The notes under the pieces: model-generated | What the model saw: the letters and a program-made list of their open reading frames with translations, nothing else | The model's database searches: none | Told to the model about the DNA's origin: nothing | In this document: positions 28,823-37,902 of the stretch, piece after piece | Position numbering within the stretch: position 1 is the stretch's first letter | Layout of the letters: each line of letters opens with the position of its first letter | Translations under genes and position numbers: made by a program | Source: Flavobacterium sp. 5 | Lineage (GTDB): Bacteria > Bacteroidota > Bacteroidia > Flavobacteriales > Flavobacteriaceae | Assembly: GCF_002813295.1 (NCBI RefSeq) | Contig: NZ_PHUE01000001.1 | Coordinates: forward strand, 2,852,001 to 2,916,000 | Reading direction: 5' to 3' | DNA length: 64,000 bases

Positions 28823-31237
28823 ATGAAGAACAAAAAGGGATTTTTAGCTCAATTATTTTTATTATTGATACTAGTTAGTATGTTAATTAGTAATGCTGCT
28901 TCGGCACAAATGTTAAAGGTAGAAGGACAAAAAATAGTTAATAGTACTACTAATGAAGAGGTAATTTTAAATGCAATGAATTTTGGAAACTGGATGGTTA
29001 TGGAAGGATATATGATGAATTCTGCTAATCAGGCACCAGATCAACATACTTGGAAAAAAAAATTAACAACCTTAATTGGTGCCACAAACACAAAAGCTTT
29101 TTACGATGCATGGCTTAATAATCATGTTACACAATCGGATATAGAACAAGTTAAATCTTGGGGTTTTAATGCTGTACGTGTACCTATTCACTATGAGTAT
29201 TTTGTAAATTCAGGAACACCAGATGTTTGGAATAATCAAGGGTTTACTCTTTTGGATAATTTAATTTCTTGGTGCAAGAACGCTGGAATTTATATCATAA
29301 TTGATTTACATGCTGCTCCTGGTGGACAAAGTGATAATGCTATTAGTGATTATGACAATACCAAACCTTCCTTTTGGGAAAGTGATGCTAATAAGACTAA
29401 AGCGGTGGCATTGTGGAAGAAAATATCAGAAAGATATAAACTTGAATCTTGGGTTGCAGGTTATGATTTGATAAATGAACCCGCATGGAATTTACCGAAT
29501 GGAATAGATTTAAGAAATGTTTACGGTAGAATAACTGATGTTATTAGAGCAAATTCAGACAGTCATATTTTATTTATTGAGGGCAACTGGTATGCAAATG
29601 ATTATACTGGTTTGACGCCAGCTTGGGATGCAAATATGGTATATACTTTTCATAAATATTGGTCCGCAACATCAAATCAAGATATAAAATGGATAACAGA
29701 TTTCCGAACTGCACAAAACAGACCTATTTGGTGTGGCGAACATGGAGAAAATAGCAATGACCATTTTACTAAAACAGTTGAAGTTTTTAATGACAATGGA
29801 ATTGGAATGTCATGGTGGCCTATGAAAAAATTTGCTAGTATAAATGATTTTGTTGATGCAAAATACCCTTCGGGTTATACTGCTTTGTTAAATTATTTTG
29901 GAGGGACAAATCCAAATCTTAGCCCTGTTACAGCATTTAATACGGTTATGGAATTGGCAGAGAATGTCAAATTGGAAAATTGTACTGTGCAAACAGAAGT
30001 TATTCGATCTGTTTTTACACAACCAGGTAATAGAGATACAGAAGCATTTTCAAATAATCCTATACCAGGAAAATTGTATACGCCAAATTATGATTATGGA
30101 ATGAAAGGATATGCGTATTCAGATCAAGCCTGGGAGGATTTTCATATTACAACAGGAACTAATACTGCATGGAATAATGGCTGGATATATCGCAATAGCG
30201 GAGTTGATATTGAAGCTGCAACAGATTTTGAATCAAATGGTTATACGATTGGGTGGTTTGTTTCAGGAGAATGGATGAAGTATACGGTGAATGTTGATCA
30301 GCCAGGAACTTATACTGTAGAATTTAGAGTAGCTAATGGCAATTCAGCTGCTGGTAAAATACAAATTCAAAATTCAGATGGAACCGAAGTTATTGCTACA
30401 GTAGATGTTACAACTACAGGCGGCTGGTCGACTTGGAAGACGTATAAGGCTACAGGCATCTTTAAATCTTCTGGTTTGCAAGGAATAAGAATTGCTAATT
30501 TGTCTGGGGAGTTTAATGTAAATTCTGTTAATTTTATTTATGAAAATACAAATATTCCAGCGATAGTTCCAGTTGTTAAAACGGCTAATATCATTTATTT
30601 GAAAGGGAATAATGCTAAATATGTTACTTTTTCCAATACAGGTTCTTTAATGAGCAGTACAAGTTCAAATTTGGTTACAAATGAAAAATTTACAGTTGTT
30701 GATGCAGGTAATGGACTCGTTGCATTTAAAGGTGGTAATGGTTTGTATGTAACATTAGACAATTTATCTAACAAACTGTATTGTAATTCAAGCACAATTG
30801 GAAACTATCAAAAGTTTACTCTTGAGGATTTGTGTGGTGTATATACAATAAAAGGTTTCAATAATTTATATGTCTCCTCAGAAAACGGAGCCACTTCCGG
30901 TCTTACTTGTACAAGAACAGCACCTGGCGGCTGGGAGTATTTCAATTGGGGAGTGACAGGTACAATTGAAGTATTAAAAACGAAATCATTTGAAAATAAT
31001 AATAATTCGTTTGCATTATACCCTAATCCAGCGCAAAATACTATAACTATAAGTTCAAAGACTGATGAAGATTTATTTGTAAAGATTTATGATATAAATG
31101 GTCGTGAATTAATTAATACTTCAATACAAGGAAAACAAAATAACATCGATGTAAATCAGCTTTATTTGGGAGTTTATCTAATGAAAATTAGCGGAATAGA
31201 TAATAAAACAGAGACGCTAAAATTTATTAAAAAATAA
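28823..31237 (+). CDS. Multidomain GH5 glucanase with CBM6, beta-trefoil-like module and T9SS tail
   Basis: This 804-aa secreted enzyme has a signal peptide (cleavage near ASAQ), then a GH5 domain at about residues 30-380. The acid/base is Glu219 in YDLINEPAWN and the nucleophile is Glu306 in WCGEHGENS. A CBM6-like domain spans about 420-575 (WNNGWIYRNSGVDIEAA, GGWSTWKTYKA). A fascin- or trefoil-like module follows at about 590-715 (FKGGNGLYVTLDN). The last 75 residues are a type A T9SS sorting domain (FALYPNPAQNTITISS, then LYLGVYLMKI). It should be exported by T9SS and anchored to or released from the cell surface. Likely substrate is beta-1,3-glucan. Confidence 0.9.
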   Translation: MKNKKGFLAQLFLLLILVSMLISNAASAQMLKVEGQKIVNSTTNEEVILNAMNFGNWMVMEGYMMNSANQAPDQHTWKKKLTTLIGATNTKAFYDAWLNNHVTQSDIEQVKSWGFNAVRVPIHYEYFVNSGTPDVWNNQGFTLLDNLISWCKNAGIYIIIDLHAAPGGQSDNAISDYDNTKPSFWESDANKTKAVALWKKISERYKLESWVAGYDLINEPAWNLPNGIDLRNVYGRITDVIRANSDSHILFIEGNWYANDYTGLTPAWDANMVYTFHKYWSATSNQDIKWITDFRTAQNRPIWCGEHGENSNDHFTKTVEVFNDNGIGMSWWPMKKFASINDFVDAKYPSGYTALLNYFGGTNPNLSPVTAFNTVMELAENVKLENCTVQTEVIRSVFTQPGNRDTEAFSNNPIPGKLYTPNYDYGMKGYAYSDQAWEDFHITTGTNTAWNNGWIYRNSGVDIEAATDFESNGYTIGWFVSGEWMKYTVNVDQPGTYTVEFRVANGNSAAGKIQIQNSDGTEVIATVDVTTTGGWSTWKTYKATGIFKSSGLQGIRIANLSGEFNVNSVNFIYENTNIPAIVPVVKTANIIYLKGNNAKYVTFSNTGSLMSSTSSNLVTNEKFTVVDAGNGLVAFKGGNGLYVTLDNLSNKLYCNSSTIGNYQKFTLEDLCGVYTIKGFNNLYVSSENGATSGLTCTRTAPGGWEYFNWGVTGTIEVLKTKSFENNNNSFALYPNPAQNTITISSKTDEDLFVKIYDINGRELINTSIQGKQNNIDVNQLYLGVYLMKISGIDNKTETLKFIKK

Positions 31238-31253
31238 TTTAATCCCTTATAGA

Positions 31254-32990
31254 ATGAAACATCTTTTTCTATTATCCTTTGTAGTACTGTCTTTTAGTTC
31301 TTTTTCACAAGGTTTTTTGCATAGAGACGGTCAAAATATTGTTGACGGAAACGGTAAAAATATAGTTTTACGTGGTTTAGGTTTAGGTGGCTGGATGGTA
31401 CAGGAAGGCTACATGATCCAAACAGGAGCATTTGCTGGATCACAACATAAGATTAAGCAAAAAATCACTGATTTAATTGGAGTAAAAAATACTGAAGAGT
31501 TCTACAAAAGTTACAAAGCAAACGGAATCAAGAAAAAAGACATTGACTCATTGGCAGCTTGGGGATTTAATTCCATCCGTCTGCCAATGCATTACAATTT
31601 ATATACTCCAGCAATCGAAACCGAAAAAAATGGACAGATTACTTGGTTGGAAGAAGGTTTTAAAATGACCGATGATTTAGTAAAATGGTGTGCTGCCAAT
31701 AAAATATATTTAATCTTAGACTTGCATGCTACTCCTGGAGGTCAAGGGAAAGATGCTGCAATATCTGACTATGATGATTCAAAACCATCACTTTGGGAGA
31801 GTACTGCAAATCAAGATAAAATGGTAGCCCTTTGGGAAAAATTAGCTCAGCGTTATAAAGACAATCCTTGGATAGGGGGATATGATATTATTAATGAGCC
31901 CAATTGGAATTTCTCAGGAACCAATCAAAATGGTTGTGATGAAACTTTAAATACTCCTTTGAAAGCTTTACAAGTTAGAATCACCAAGGCAATAAGAGCC
32001 ATTGATACCAACCATTTAGTTATCATTGAAGGAAATTGTTGGGGAAATAATTACAACGGTATGTTTCCGCTTTGGGATGAAAATATGGCTTTGAGTTTTC
32101 ATAAATATTGGAATACTAATGATACAGCTTCTATACAGACGATGTTAAATTATAGAACTCAATATAATGTACCGATTTGGTTAGGTGAAAGTGGGGAGAA
32201 TTCAAATGTATGGTTTGAAGAAGCAATCTCGCTGATGGAGACTAATAATATTGGCTGGGCTTTTTGGCCAATGAAAAAAATTGAGAATTTAGCAGGAGTT
32301 ACTTCGGTTACAAAACCAGAAGGCTATGACCAGATATTGGAGTATTGGAAAAATGAAGGTGTAAAACCAAATGAGAGTTTTGCTAAAAAGACAGTATTGA
32401 AGATGGCTGAGAATTATAAAATGGAGCATTTGACTATCAGATATGATGTGATTGATGCTATGTTTAGACAGGTTCAGACTAATGATACTAAAAAGTATAA
32501 AAATCATCCGCTTCCTGGAAGAGTCTTTGCAACTGAATATGATTTAGGGCAAAATGGTTATGCCTATTCAGATACTGATGTTGTTAATTATGATGGAACT
32601 AAATTTACGCAATGGAATAAAGGAAACAAAATGAGAAACGATGGTGTTGATATCGTAACCTGTACGGATAAAATAACCAACGGTTTTAATGTTTCCTTTA
32701 TTGAAGATAACGAATGGCTACAATTTACAGTAGATGTAAAAAAAGATGGTAACTTTGATGTTGATGTTCGATATGCCAATGAAAAAGCTGGTGGAAAATT
32801 GTATTTGGAACTTGATGGTGCGAAAATTTCAGAATCAATTGAACTCCCAGTTTCTGGAGGATTATCAACTTGGAAAACAATTACAATTAAAAATGTTGCG
32901 CTAAAGCAAGGTATTAATAAAATTCGCGCTCACTTTGAAGGAGGTAACTTCAATCTTAATTTTTTAGAATTTAAAAAGACTGAAAAATAA
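31254..32990 (+). CDS. GH5 glucanase with CBM6-like domain, periplasmic
   Basis: This 578-aa protein is a paralogue of the GH5 before it, with the same order of GH5 and CBM6-like domains but no trefoil module and no sorting tail. The signal peptide ends near SSFSQ. Catalytic residues are Glu215 in IINEPNWNFS and Glu312 in IWLGESGENS. The linker RVFATEYDLGQNGYAYSD matches KLYTPNYDYGMKGYAYSD of its neighbour. The C-terminal beta-sandwich spans about 430-575. It is probably periplasmic and works on oligosaccharides released by the surface enzyme. The gap of 16 bases shows cotranscription. Confidence 0.88.
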   Translation: MKHLFLLSFVVLSFSSFSQGFLHRDGQNIVDGNGKNIVLRGLGLGGWMVQEGYMIQTGAFAGSQHKIKQKITDLIGVKNTEEFYKSYKANGIKKKDIDSLAAWGFNSIRLPMHYNLYTPAIETEKNGQITWLEEGFKMTDDLVKWCAANKIYLILDLHATPGGQGKDAAISDYDDSKPSLWESTANQDKMVALWEKLAQRYKDNPWIGGYDIINEPNWNFSGTNQNGCDETLNTPLKALQVRITKAIRAIDTNHLVIIEGNCWGNNYNGMFPLWDENMALSFHKYWNTNDTASIQTMLNYRTQYNVPIWLGESGENSNVWFEEAISLMETNNIGWAFWPMKKIENLAGVTSVTKPEGYDQILEYWKNEGVKPNESFAKKTVLKMAENYKMEHLTIRYDVIDAMFRQVQTNDTKKYKNHPLPGRVFATEYDLGQNGYAYSDTDVVNYDGTKFTQWNKGNKMRNDGVDIVTCTDKITNGFNVSFIEDNEWLQFTVDVKKDGNFDVDVRYANEKAGGKLYLELDGAKISESIELPVSGGLSTWKTITIKNVALKQGINKIRAHFEGGNFNLNFLEFKKTEK

Positions 32991-33025
32991 AAGAAGTCTA
33001 CCGATTAGAATATAAAAAAAATATA

Positions 33026-35248
33026 ATGAAAAAAACAGCAACTCTAGTATTGATATTCGTTTCGTTTTTTGCTTTTTCACAACAAGAAAGCACAGACCAA
33101 AAAGTTGAAACATTACTAAAGAAAATGACTTTGCAAGAGAAAATAGGACAACTCAATCAATACACGAGTGACGATGCGGCTACTGGGCCGATTACTATTA
33201 ACTCTAATAAACAGAGTGAAATTAAAAAAGGATTAATTGGTTCAATGTTAAATGTTTTGGGAACAAAACGCACCAGACAATACCAAGAATTAGCAATGCA
33301 ATCCCGATTAAAAATCCCTTTGTTATTTGGTCTGGATGTAATTCATGGTTATAAAACAACTTTCCCTGTTCCATTAGCTGAAGCAGCAAGTTGGGATTTG
33401 GCAGCTATGGAACTTTCGGCCAGAATTGCTGCAACTGAAGCAGCAGCTTCAGGAATTCACTGGACATTTGCACCAATGGTTGATATTTCTCGTGATCCAC
33501 GGTGGGGTAGAGTAATGGAGGGCGCAGGAGAAGATACCTATTTGGGATCCAAAATTGCTTATGCAAGAGTTAAAGGATTTCAAGGAAATTTAGGCGATGT
33601 AAATTCGGTTATGGCGTGTGTAAAACATTTTGCTGCTTATGGGGCTGCAGTTGGTGGTCGCGACTACAATTCTGTTGATATGAGTAACCGAATGCTTTGG
33701 GAAACCTATTTGCCTCCTTTCAAATCAGCTCTTGATGCTGGAGCTGCAACTTTTATGAATTCCTTTAACGACCTTAACGGGATACCAGCCACAGGTAATA
33801 GTTATTTGCAAAGAGATATTTTGAAAGGAAAATGGAATTTTCAGGGTTTTGTTGTTTCCGACTGGGGTTCAATAGGAGAAATGGTAGCACACGGTTATGC
33901 AAAAGACAACAAAGAAGCCGCACTTGCAGCTATAACCGCTGGAAGTGATATGGATATGGAAAGCAATGCCTATCTCTATAATCTGGAACAATTAGTTAAA
34001 GAGAATAAAGTTCCAATGGCTTTAATTGACGATGCTGTAAAAAGAATTTTACGTAAGAAATTTGAATTAGGATTGTTTGATGATCCTTATAAATTTTGCA
34101 ATGCAGAAAGAGAACAAGCAGCACTTACCAATCCAGAACATACTAAAGCTGCTAGGACAATGGCTGCCAAAAGTATTGTTCTTTTGAAAAATGAAAGAGA
34201 TGTATTGCCACTTTCCAAAGGATTAAAAACGATTGCATTTATTGGTCCGATGGTGAAACCTAAAAGAATTAATCATGGTTTTTGGTCTATTGATTTAAAA
34301 GAGATTGATTCGACATATATTGTTTCACAATGGGAAGGTTTGGAGAATAAAGTAGGTAAAAGAACTAAAATTTTATATGCAAAAGGATGTGGAGTGGAAG
34401 ACAAAAGCAAAGAAGGTTTTGCTGATGCGTTGAATGTAGCTAGTCAAGCTGAAGTTATTATTTTGAGTATTGGAGAAAATTTCAATAAAAGTGGAGAAGC
34501 AAAAAGTAAGAGCAACTTACACTTGCCAGGAGTTCAGGAAGAATTAATCAAAGAACTTCAAAAGACAGGGAAGCCGATTGTTATTTTGATTAATGCGGGA
34601 AGGCCACTTATTTTTGATTGGATTGCCGATAATATGCCAACCATTGTCTACACTTGGTGGTTGGGATCGGAAGCAGGAAATGCTATTGCCGATGTTCTTT
34701 TTGGAGACTATAATCCATCAGGAAAATTACCAATGTCTTTCCCTAGAACAGAAGGGCAGATTCCTATTTATTACAATCATTTCAGTACAGGACGACCAGC
34801 GCCAACAGAGACATCAACTAATTATGTATCATCATATATTGATTTAAAAAACAGTCCTAAGTTTTCATTTGGATTTGGATTGAGTTATACGACTTTTGAA
34901 TATTCTGCTTTGAAATTGTCTAAAAAATCAATGAAAAATAACGAAACAATCACCGTTTCGTTAAATATAACCAATACAGGAAGTGTAAAGGGAGAAGAAG
35001 TTGTACAGTTGTATTTGAGAGATAGATTTGGTTCTGTAGTACGTCCAATTAGTGAGTTGAAAGATTTTGAAAAAGTAGCGTTGAATCGTGGAGAAACCAA
35101 AACTATTCAGTTTACAATTGACAATCAAAAATTATCTTTTTACAACAATGCATTGGAGTTCGTTTCAGAACCTGGTGATTTTGATGTAATGATTGGTTCA
35201 TCATCTGCTGATATCCGTTTAAGAGACAGTTTTGAATTAGTGAAGTAA
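33026..35248 (+). CDS. bglX: GH3 beta-glucosidase (BglX-like), periplasmic
   Basis: This 740-aa enzyme removes terminal glucose from beta-gluco-oligosaccharides and would finish glucan breakdown. It has a signal peptide (FFAFSQQ) very like that of the second GH30. Family segments include FGLDVIHGYKTTFPVPLAEA, WGRVMEGAGEDTYLGS and KHFAAYGA. The nucleophile is Asp279 in FVVSDWGSI. The second domain contains GEAKSKSNLHLPGVQ, and a fibronectin III-like domain closes the protein. It is the last enzyme gene of the PUL. Confidence 0.93.
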   Translation: MKKTATLVLIFVSFFAFSQQESTDQKVETLLKKMTLQEKIGQLNQYTSDDAATGPITINSNKQSEIKKGLIGSMLNVLGTKRTRQYQELAMQSRLKIPLLFGLDVIHGYKTTFPVPLAEAASWDLAAMELSARIAATEAAASGIHWTFAPMVDISRDPRWGRVMEGAGEDTYLGSKIAYARVKGFQGNLGDVNSVMACVKHFAAYGAAVGGRDYNSVDMSNRMLWETYLPPFKSALDAGAATFMNSFNDLNGIPATGNSYLQRDILKGKWNFQGFVVSDWGSIGEMVAHGYAKDNKEAALAAITAGSDMDMESNAYLYNLEQLVKENKVPMALIDDAVKRILRKKFELGLFDDPYKFCNAEREQAALTNPEHTKAARTMAAKSIVLLKNERDVLPLSKGLKTIAFIGPMVKPKRINHGFWSIDLKEIDSTYIVSQWEGLENKVGKRTKILYAKGCGVEDKSKEGFADALNVASQAEVIILSIGENFNKSGEAKSKSNLHLPGVQEELIKELQKTGKPIVILINAGRPLIFDWIADNMPTIVYTWWLGSEAGNAIADVLFGDYNPSGKLPMSFPRTEGQIPIYYNHFSTGRPAPTETSTNYVSSYIDLKNSPKFSFGFGLSYTTFEYSALKLSKKSMKNNETITVSLNITNTGSVKGEEVVQLYLRDRFGSVVRPISELKDFEKVALNRGETKTIQFTIDNQKLSFYNNALEFVSEPGDFDVMIGSSSADIRLRDSFELVK

Positions 35249-35334
35249 ACTAATTTTTAATAATTTAAGACAACAAGTTTTTTAATTAAATAAAAAAGTA
35301 ATTATCTTAATTTTTTATTGATTGTGTTAAATTT

Positions 35335-35370
35335 CCCCCGATGCCGCACGAATCCTTTCGTGTTTTTCGG
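35335..35370. repeat. REP-like hairpin next to a dead RAYT gene
   Basis: A hairpin core CACGA-N6-TCGTG (35347-35362) lies inside a wider, GC-rich CCG...CGG context in an otherwise AT-rich gap, 42 bases before the transposase remnant. Such hairpins are the usual substrate of REP-associated transposases. Confidence 0.55.
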
Positions 35371-35411
35371 TAAGAACCATATTTTAATTGTAAAAGATAT
35401 TTTCTTAGTTA

Positions 35412-35725
35412 ATGAGTAGAAATTATAAGTTTCATAATCCAGATGGATTGTATTTTATCAGTTTTCTATAGTAGGCTGGCTAGATGTTTTTACACCTATT
35501 GAATGCAAAGATTTACTTATTGAAAGTATGGAATATTGTCAGAAGAATAAAGGTTTAGAAGTTCATGCTTGGTGAATAATGAGTAATCATGTTCGTTTAG
35601 TATTTCGTAGTGTATATGCACAAAATCCTAAATTGTTGGTAGTTGATTTAAAGCGATTTACTAGTAGGTCAATTGTAAAAAGTATTCAAGATAATCCGAG
35701 AGAAAGCAGAAAAGAGTTTTGTTAA
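35412..35725 (+). pseudogene. REP-associated tyrosine transposase (RAYT / IS200-like), degenerate
   Basis: The hand translation starts MSRNYKFHNPDGLYFISF, a typical RAYT N-terminus. A frameshift at about 35466 leads to IVGWLDVFTPIECKDLLIE and then ESMEYCQKNKGLEVHAW. A TGA at about 35573 replaces the Cys usual in the motif WCIMxNH. The HUH metal site reads SNHVRLVF, so the second histidine is an arginine. The frame stops at 35725, well short of the full protein and before the catalytic tyrosine. It is a dead gene of a domesticated single-copy transposase family. Confidence 0.82.
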
Positions 35726-35869
35726 ATTTTTATCAATTTTAGTGCTTTAGTCTGAATAATAGTATGTTTGAATGCAGATTGAATACATTTTAAATGCATT
35801 GATTTTAAGTTTGTTAATTTTATTACTTCAACCCTTGATTTGCATTTAACATTAATTAATATATCCAAA

Positions 35870-37006
35870 ATGAAAGAAAGATTGCTAGAATTAGATATCC
35901 TTAGAGGAATAAGCATTGTTGGTATGATTTTAGTCATAACACCAGGTGATTGGTCACAAAGATTCGAATGGATGAACCATGCTGAATGGCGAGGATATCC
36001 TCTTTCAGATATGATATTTCCAAGTTTTTTATTTTGTGTAGGTATGGCAATGGCTATTTCTTTTCAAAGCAAAGAAAATCAAAATAAAGATGCATTTGCG
36101 CTATTTGTAAAAACATTAAAAAGGACGGCATTACTAATTCTAATTGGGCTTATTATAAATGGTTTCCCTTTTTACGAACTCCATAATTTAAGAATTCCAG
36201 GAATTCTTCAAAGAATTGCAATATGTTATTTTATAGTAGCCTCTATATGGATTTTGCTGAAATCATATCAAATTAAAAAAATGGAGCTCTGGCTAACAAT
36301 TTCCGCACTATTAATTTTGGTTTTTTATTATATTCTACTGTACTACATTCCAGTACCTGGAATTGGAATTTCTGGCGATAATTCTTATAATAGTTGGCCG
36401 GTATTTATTGATCAAAATATATTTGGAAGTAACCATTTATGGGAATTAGGCAAAACAAATGGAGTAATAACTTATGATCCAGAGGGTATAATAGCCAGTT
36501 TCCCAGCTAGTGTAAATGTAATATGCGGATTGATTACTGGAATTTTTTATTTAAAAACAAGTAAAAAATATACAATTGTAAATCTTTTAATTGTAGGCTT
36601 TTCTTTATTATTGTTTGGAATGTTGTTAGATTATTTTGAAATCATGCCAATAATAAAGAAAATTTGGACTAGTAGTTTTGCTTTATATAGCAGTGGTTTT
36701 TCTTTATTGGTTTTAGCTTTAATTCGCGCTTCAATACAATTTATACCCAAAACCAAATACATTTTCTATCCATTTATAGTGTATGGTGCCAATGCAATAT
36801 TAGCCTTTGCAATTAGTAACATGTTATTAAATGTTTTTGATTTTAGTCCAAATAATCAATCGTTTCGTGAAATAGGCTATAATTTTGTCAAAAACTTTAT
36901 ACCATATGAACAATGGTCATCTTTTACATTCTCAATTATTTTCTTGGCTCTTTTATTTGGGTTTCTACAAATTTTGTATTCTAAAAGGATTATTCTTAGA
37001 GTTTAA
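35870..37006 (+). CDS. Multi-pass membrane acyltransferase-like protein (NagX / HGSNAT / DUF5009 type)
   Basis: The ATG at 35870 gives 378 aa beginning MKERLLELDILRGISIVGMI. This is the usual opening of DUF1624/DUF5009 proteins related to heparan-alpha-glucosaminide N-acetyltransferase. An in-frame TTG at 35840 would add 10 polar residues and is less likely. About ten hydrophobic helices follow, with conserved-looking PLSDMIFPSFLFCVG and RIPGILQRIAICYF. The family is thought to move acyl groups across the inner membrane onto sugars. It follows the glucan PUL after a 600-base gap holding the transposase remnant, so membership of that PUL is uncertain. Confidence 0.8.
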   Translation: MKERLLELDILRGISIVGMILVITPGDWSQRFEWMNHAEWRGYPLSDMIFPSFLFCVGMAMAISFQSKENQNKDAFALFVKTLKRTALLILIGLIINGFPFYELHNLRIPGILQRIAICYFIVASIWILLKSYQIKKMELWLTISALLILVFYYILLYYIPVPGIGISGDNSYNSWPVFIDQNIFGSNHLWELGKTNGVITYDPEGIIASFPASVNVICGLITGIFYLKTSKKYTIVNLLIVGFSLLLFGMLLDYFEIMPIIKKIWTSSFALYSSGFSLLVLALIRASIQFIPKTKYIFYPFIVYGANAILAFAISNMLLNVFDFSPNNQSFREIGYNFVKNFIPYEQWSSFTFSIIFLALLFGFLQILYSKRIILRV

Positions 37007-37164
37007 ATAAACTACAATATGTACTATATTGATTGCAGAAAAAACTAATGCTAACAATGCCCAGCGTCCTAGATATGCAATAAATACAAGATCGTGTGGA
37101 TATAACAACGTAACGATAATGTGGTTTTGCAAACAGTGCCCGCAACGATGAGCAAACAAAACAA
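37007..37164. other. Non-coding patch of unusual composition
   Basis: From about 37045 to 37150 the sequence is clearly richer in G and C than the flanking gaps (for example TGCCCAGCGTCCTAG and CAGTGCCCGCAACGATG). No protein, tRNA or recognised repeat can be read in it. It ends at a strong terminator. Confidence 0.4.
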
Positions 37165-37190
37165 AAAAACAGGCGTAATTGCCTGTTTTT
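37165..37190 (+). terminator. Terminator downstream of the membrane acyltransferase gene
   Basis: A perfect 10-bp stem (AAAAACAGGC / GCCTGTTTTT) with a 6-base loop and T-run exit. It lies about 160 bases after the acyltransferase stop and may end that transcript or one from the intervening patch. Confidence 0.8.
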
Positions 37191-37222
37191 TATGCCTTAA
37201 AAAAAATGGCGGATGTAATTTA

Positions 37223-37253
37223 TGTACTCAAAAACGTAAATGTTTCGAGTACA
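37223..37253. repeat. Inverted repeat TGTACTC-N17-GAGTACA
   Basis: Perfect 7-base arms with further partial pairing inside lie in the gap between the acyltransferase and marR. No gene starts nearby. I see nothing else in 37191-37428. Confidence 0.35.
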
Positions 37254-37428
37254 GGAAGTTATGAAGAATTAATAGAGCCTCTAATTTTTATGTAACTATT
37301 GGAAAGAATAGTTTTCATTCTTTATAAAAGTTTACCATTGGTTTTTTTGATAAAAGCTCACTATTTTTTTCTTTTATAAAAGGGTTGGTAAACCTTATTT
37401 ATGAATGCAAAAAAAACAGAGAATAATA

Positions 37429-37902
37429 CTAAAAGTTTGAATCGGAAACTCTCTGAAAAAATCCTTGTTTAGCGATCTTTAGTTCTACTTCTTCAATGGC
37501 ATGTATAAGATTGTTTTGATTATCAGTGATTTCGTTTAATGTGTTTCTCATAATGTTCCATACGGGTTGCATTTTAGCAATAAGTTCATGTCCTTTTGTG
37601 GTAAGCACAATCAATCTTTTTCTTTCATCCAATTTATCTTTTTTAGAACTGATTATTTTTTGCTTTTCCAACTCTTTAAGTAAGCTTATTGTAGAAGGGT
37701 GGGTGTAGCCTATTTCGCTTGAAATTTCAACAACACTCAACATTCCTTTTATATGTAATGTGTAAATTACAGGAAACCATTTTGGTTCAAAATCAATGTT
37801 AAAAGATTTATAAATCAATGCGCCATCTTTGCGTAATTGCTCGCTAAGACGTTGTAATCTGGTTGAAAGGGCAAGGACACCTATTTCATCAATGATATTC
37901 AT
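37429..37902 (-). CDS. MarR-family transcriptional regulator
   Basis: This 157-aa protein has the winged helix typical of MarR: VVEISSEIGYTHPSTISLLKELEKQKII as the HTH and KKDKLDERKRLIVLTTKGHE as the wing. Helices on either side would form the dimer. It overlaps the upstream GNAT gene by 4 bases (ATGA), so the two are translationally coupled. It most likely represses its own operon through the large palindrome before the GNAT gene. The ligand is unknown. Confidence 0.88.
   Translation of the reverse strand: MNIIDEIGVLALSTRLQRLSEQLRKDGALIYKSFNIDFEPKWFPVIYTLHIKGMLSVVEISSEIGYTHPSTISLLKELEKQKIISSKKDKLDERKRLIVLTTKGHELIAKMQPVWNIMRNTLNEITDNQNNLIHAIEEVELKIAKQGFFQRVSDSNF

Noticed and set aside
37045..37150. 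Integron attC site in the GC-richer patch
   Set aside because: I looked for paired RYYYAAC and GTTRRRY boxes on both strands and did not find a matching pair.
36965..37159. A 64-codon minus-strand frame with hydrophobic residues after the acyltransferase gene
   Set aside because: It runs back over the 3' end of the acyltransferase gene on the other strand, lacks a ribosome site and has no recognisable family.
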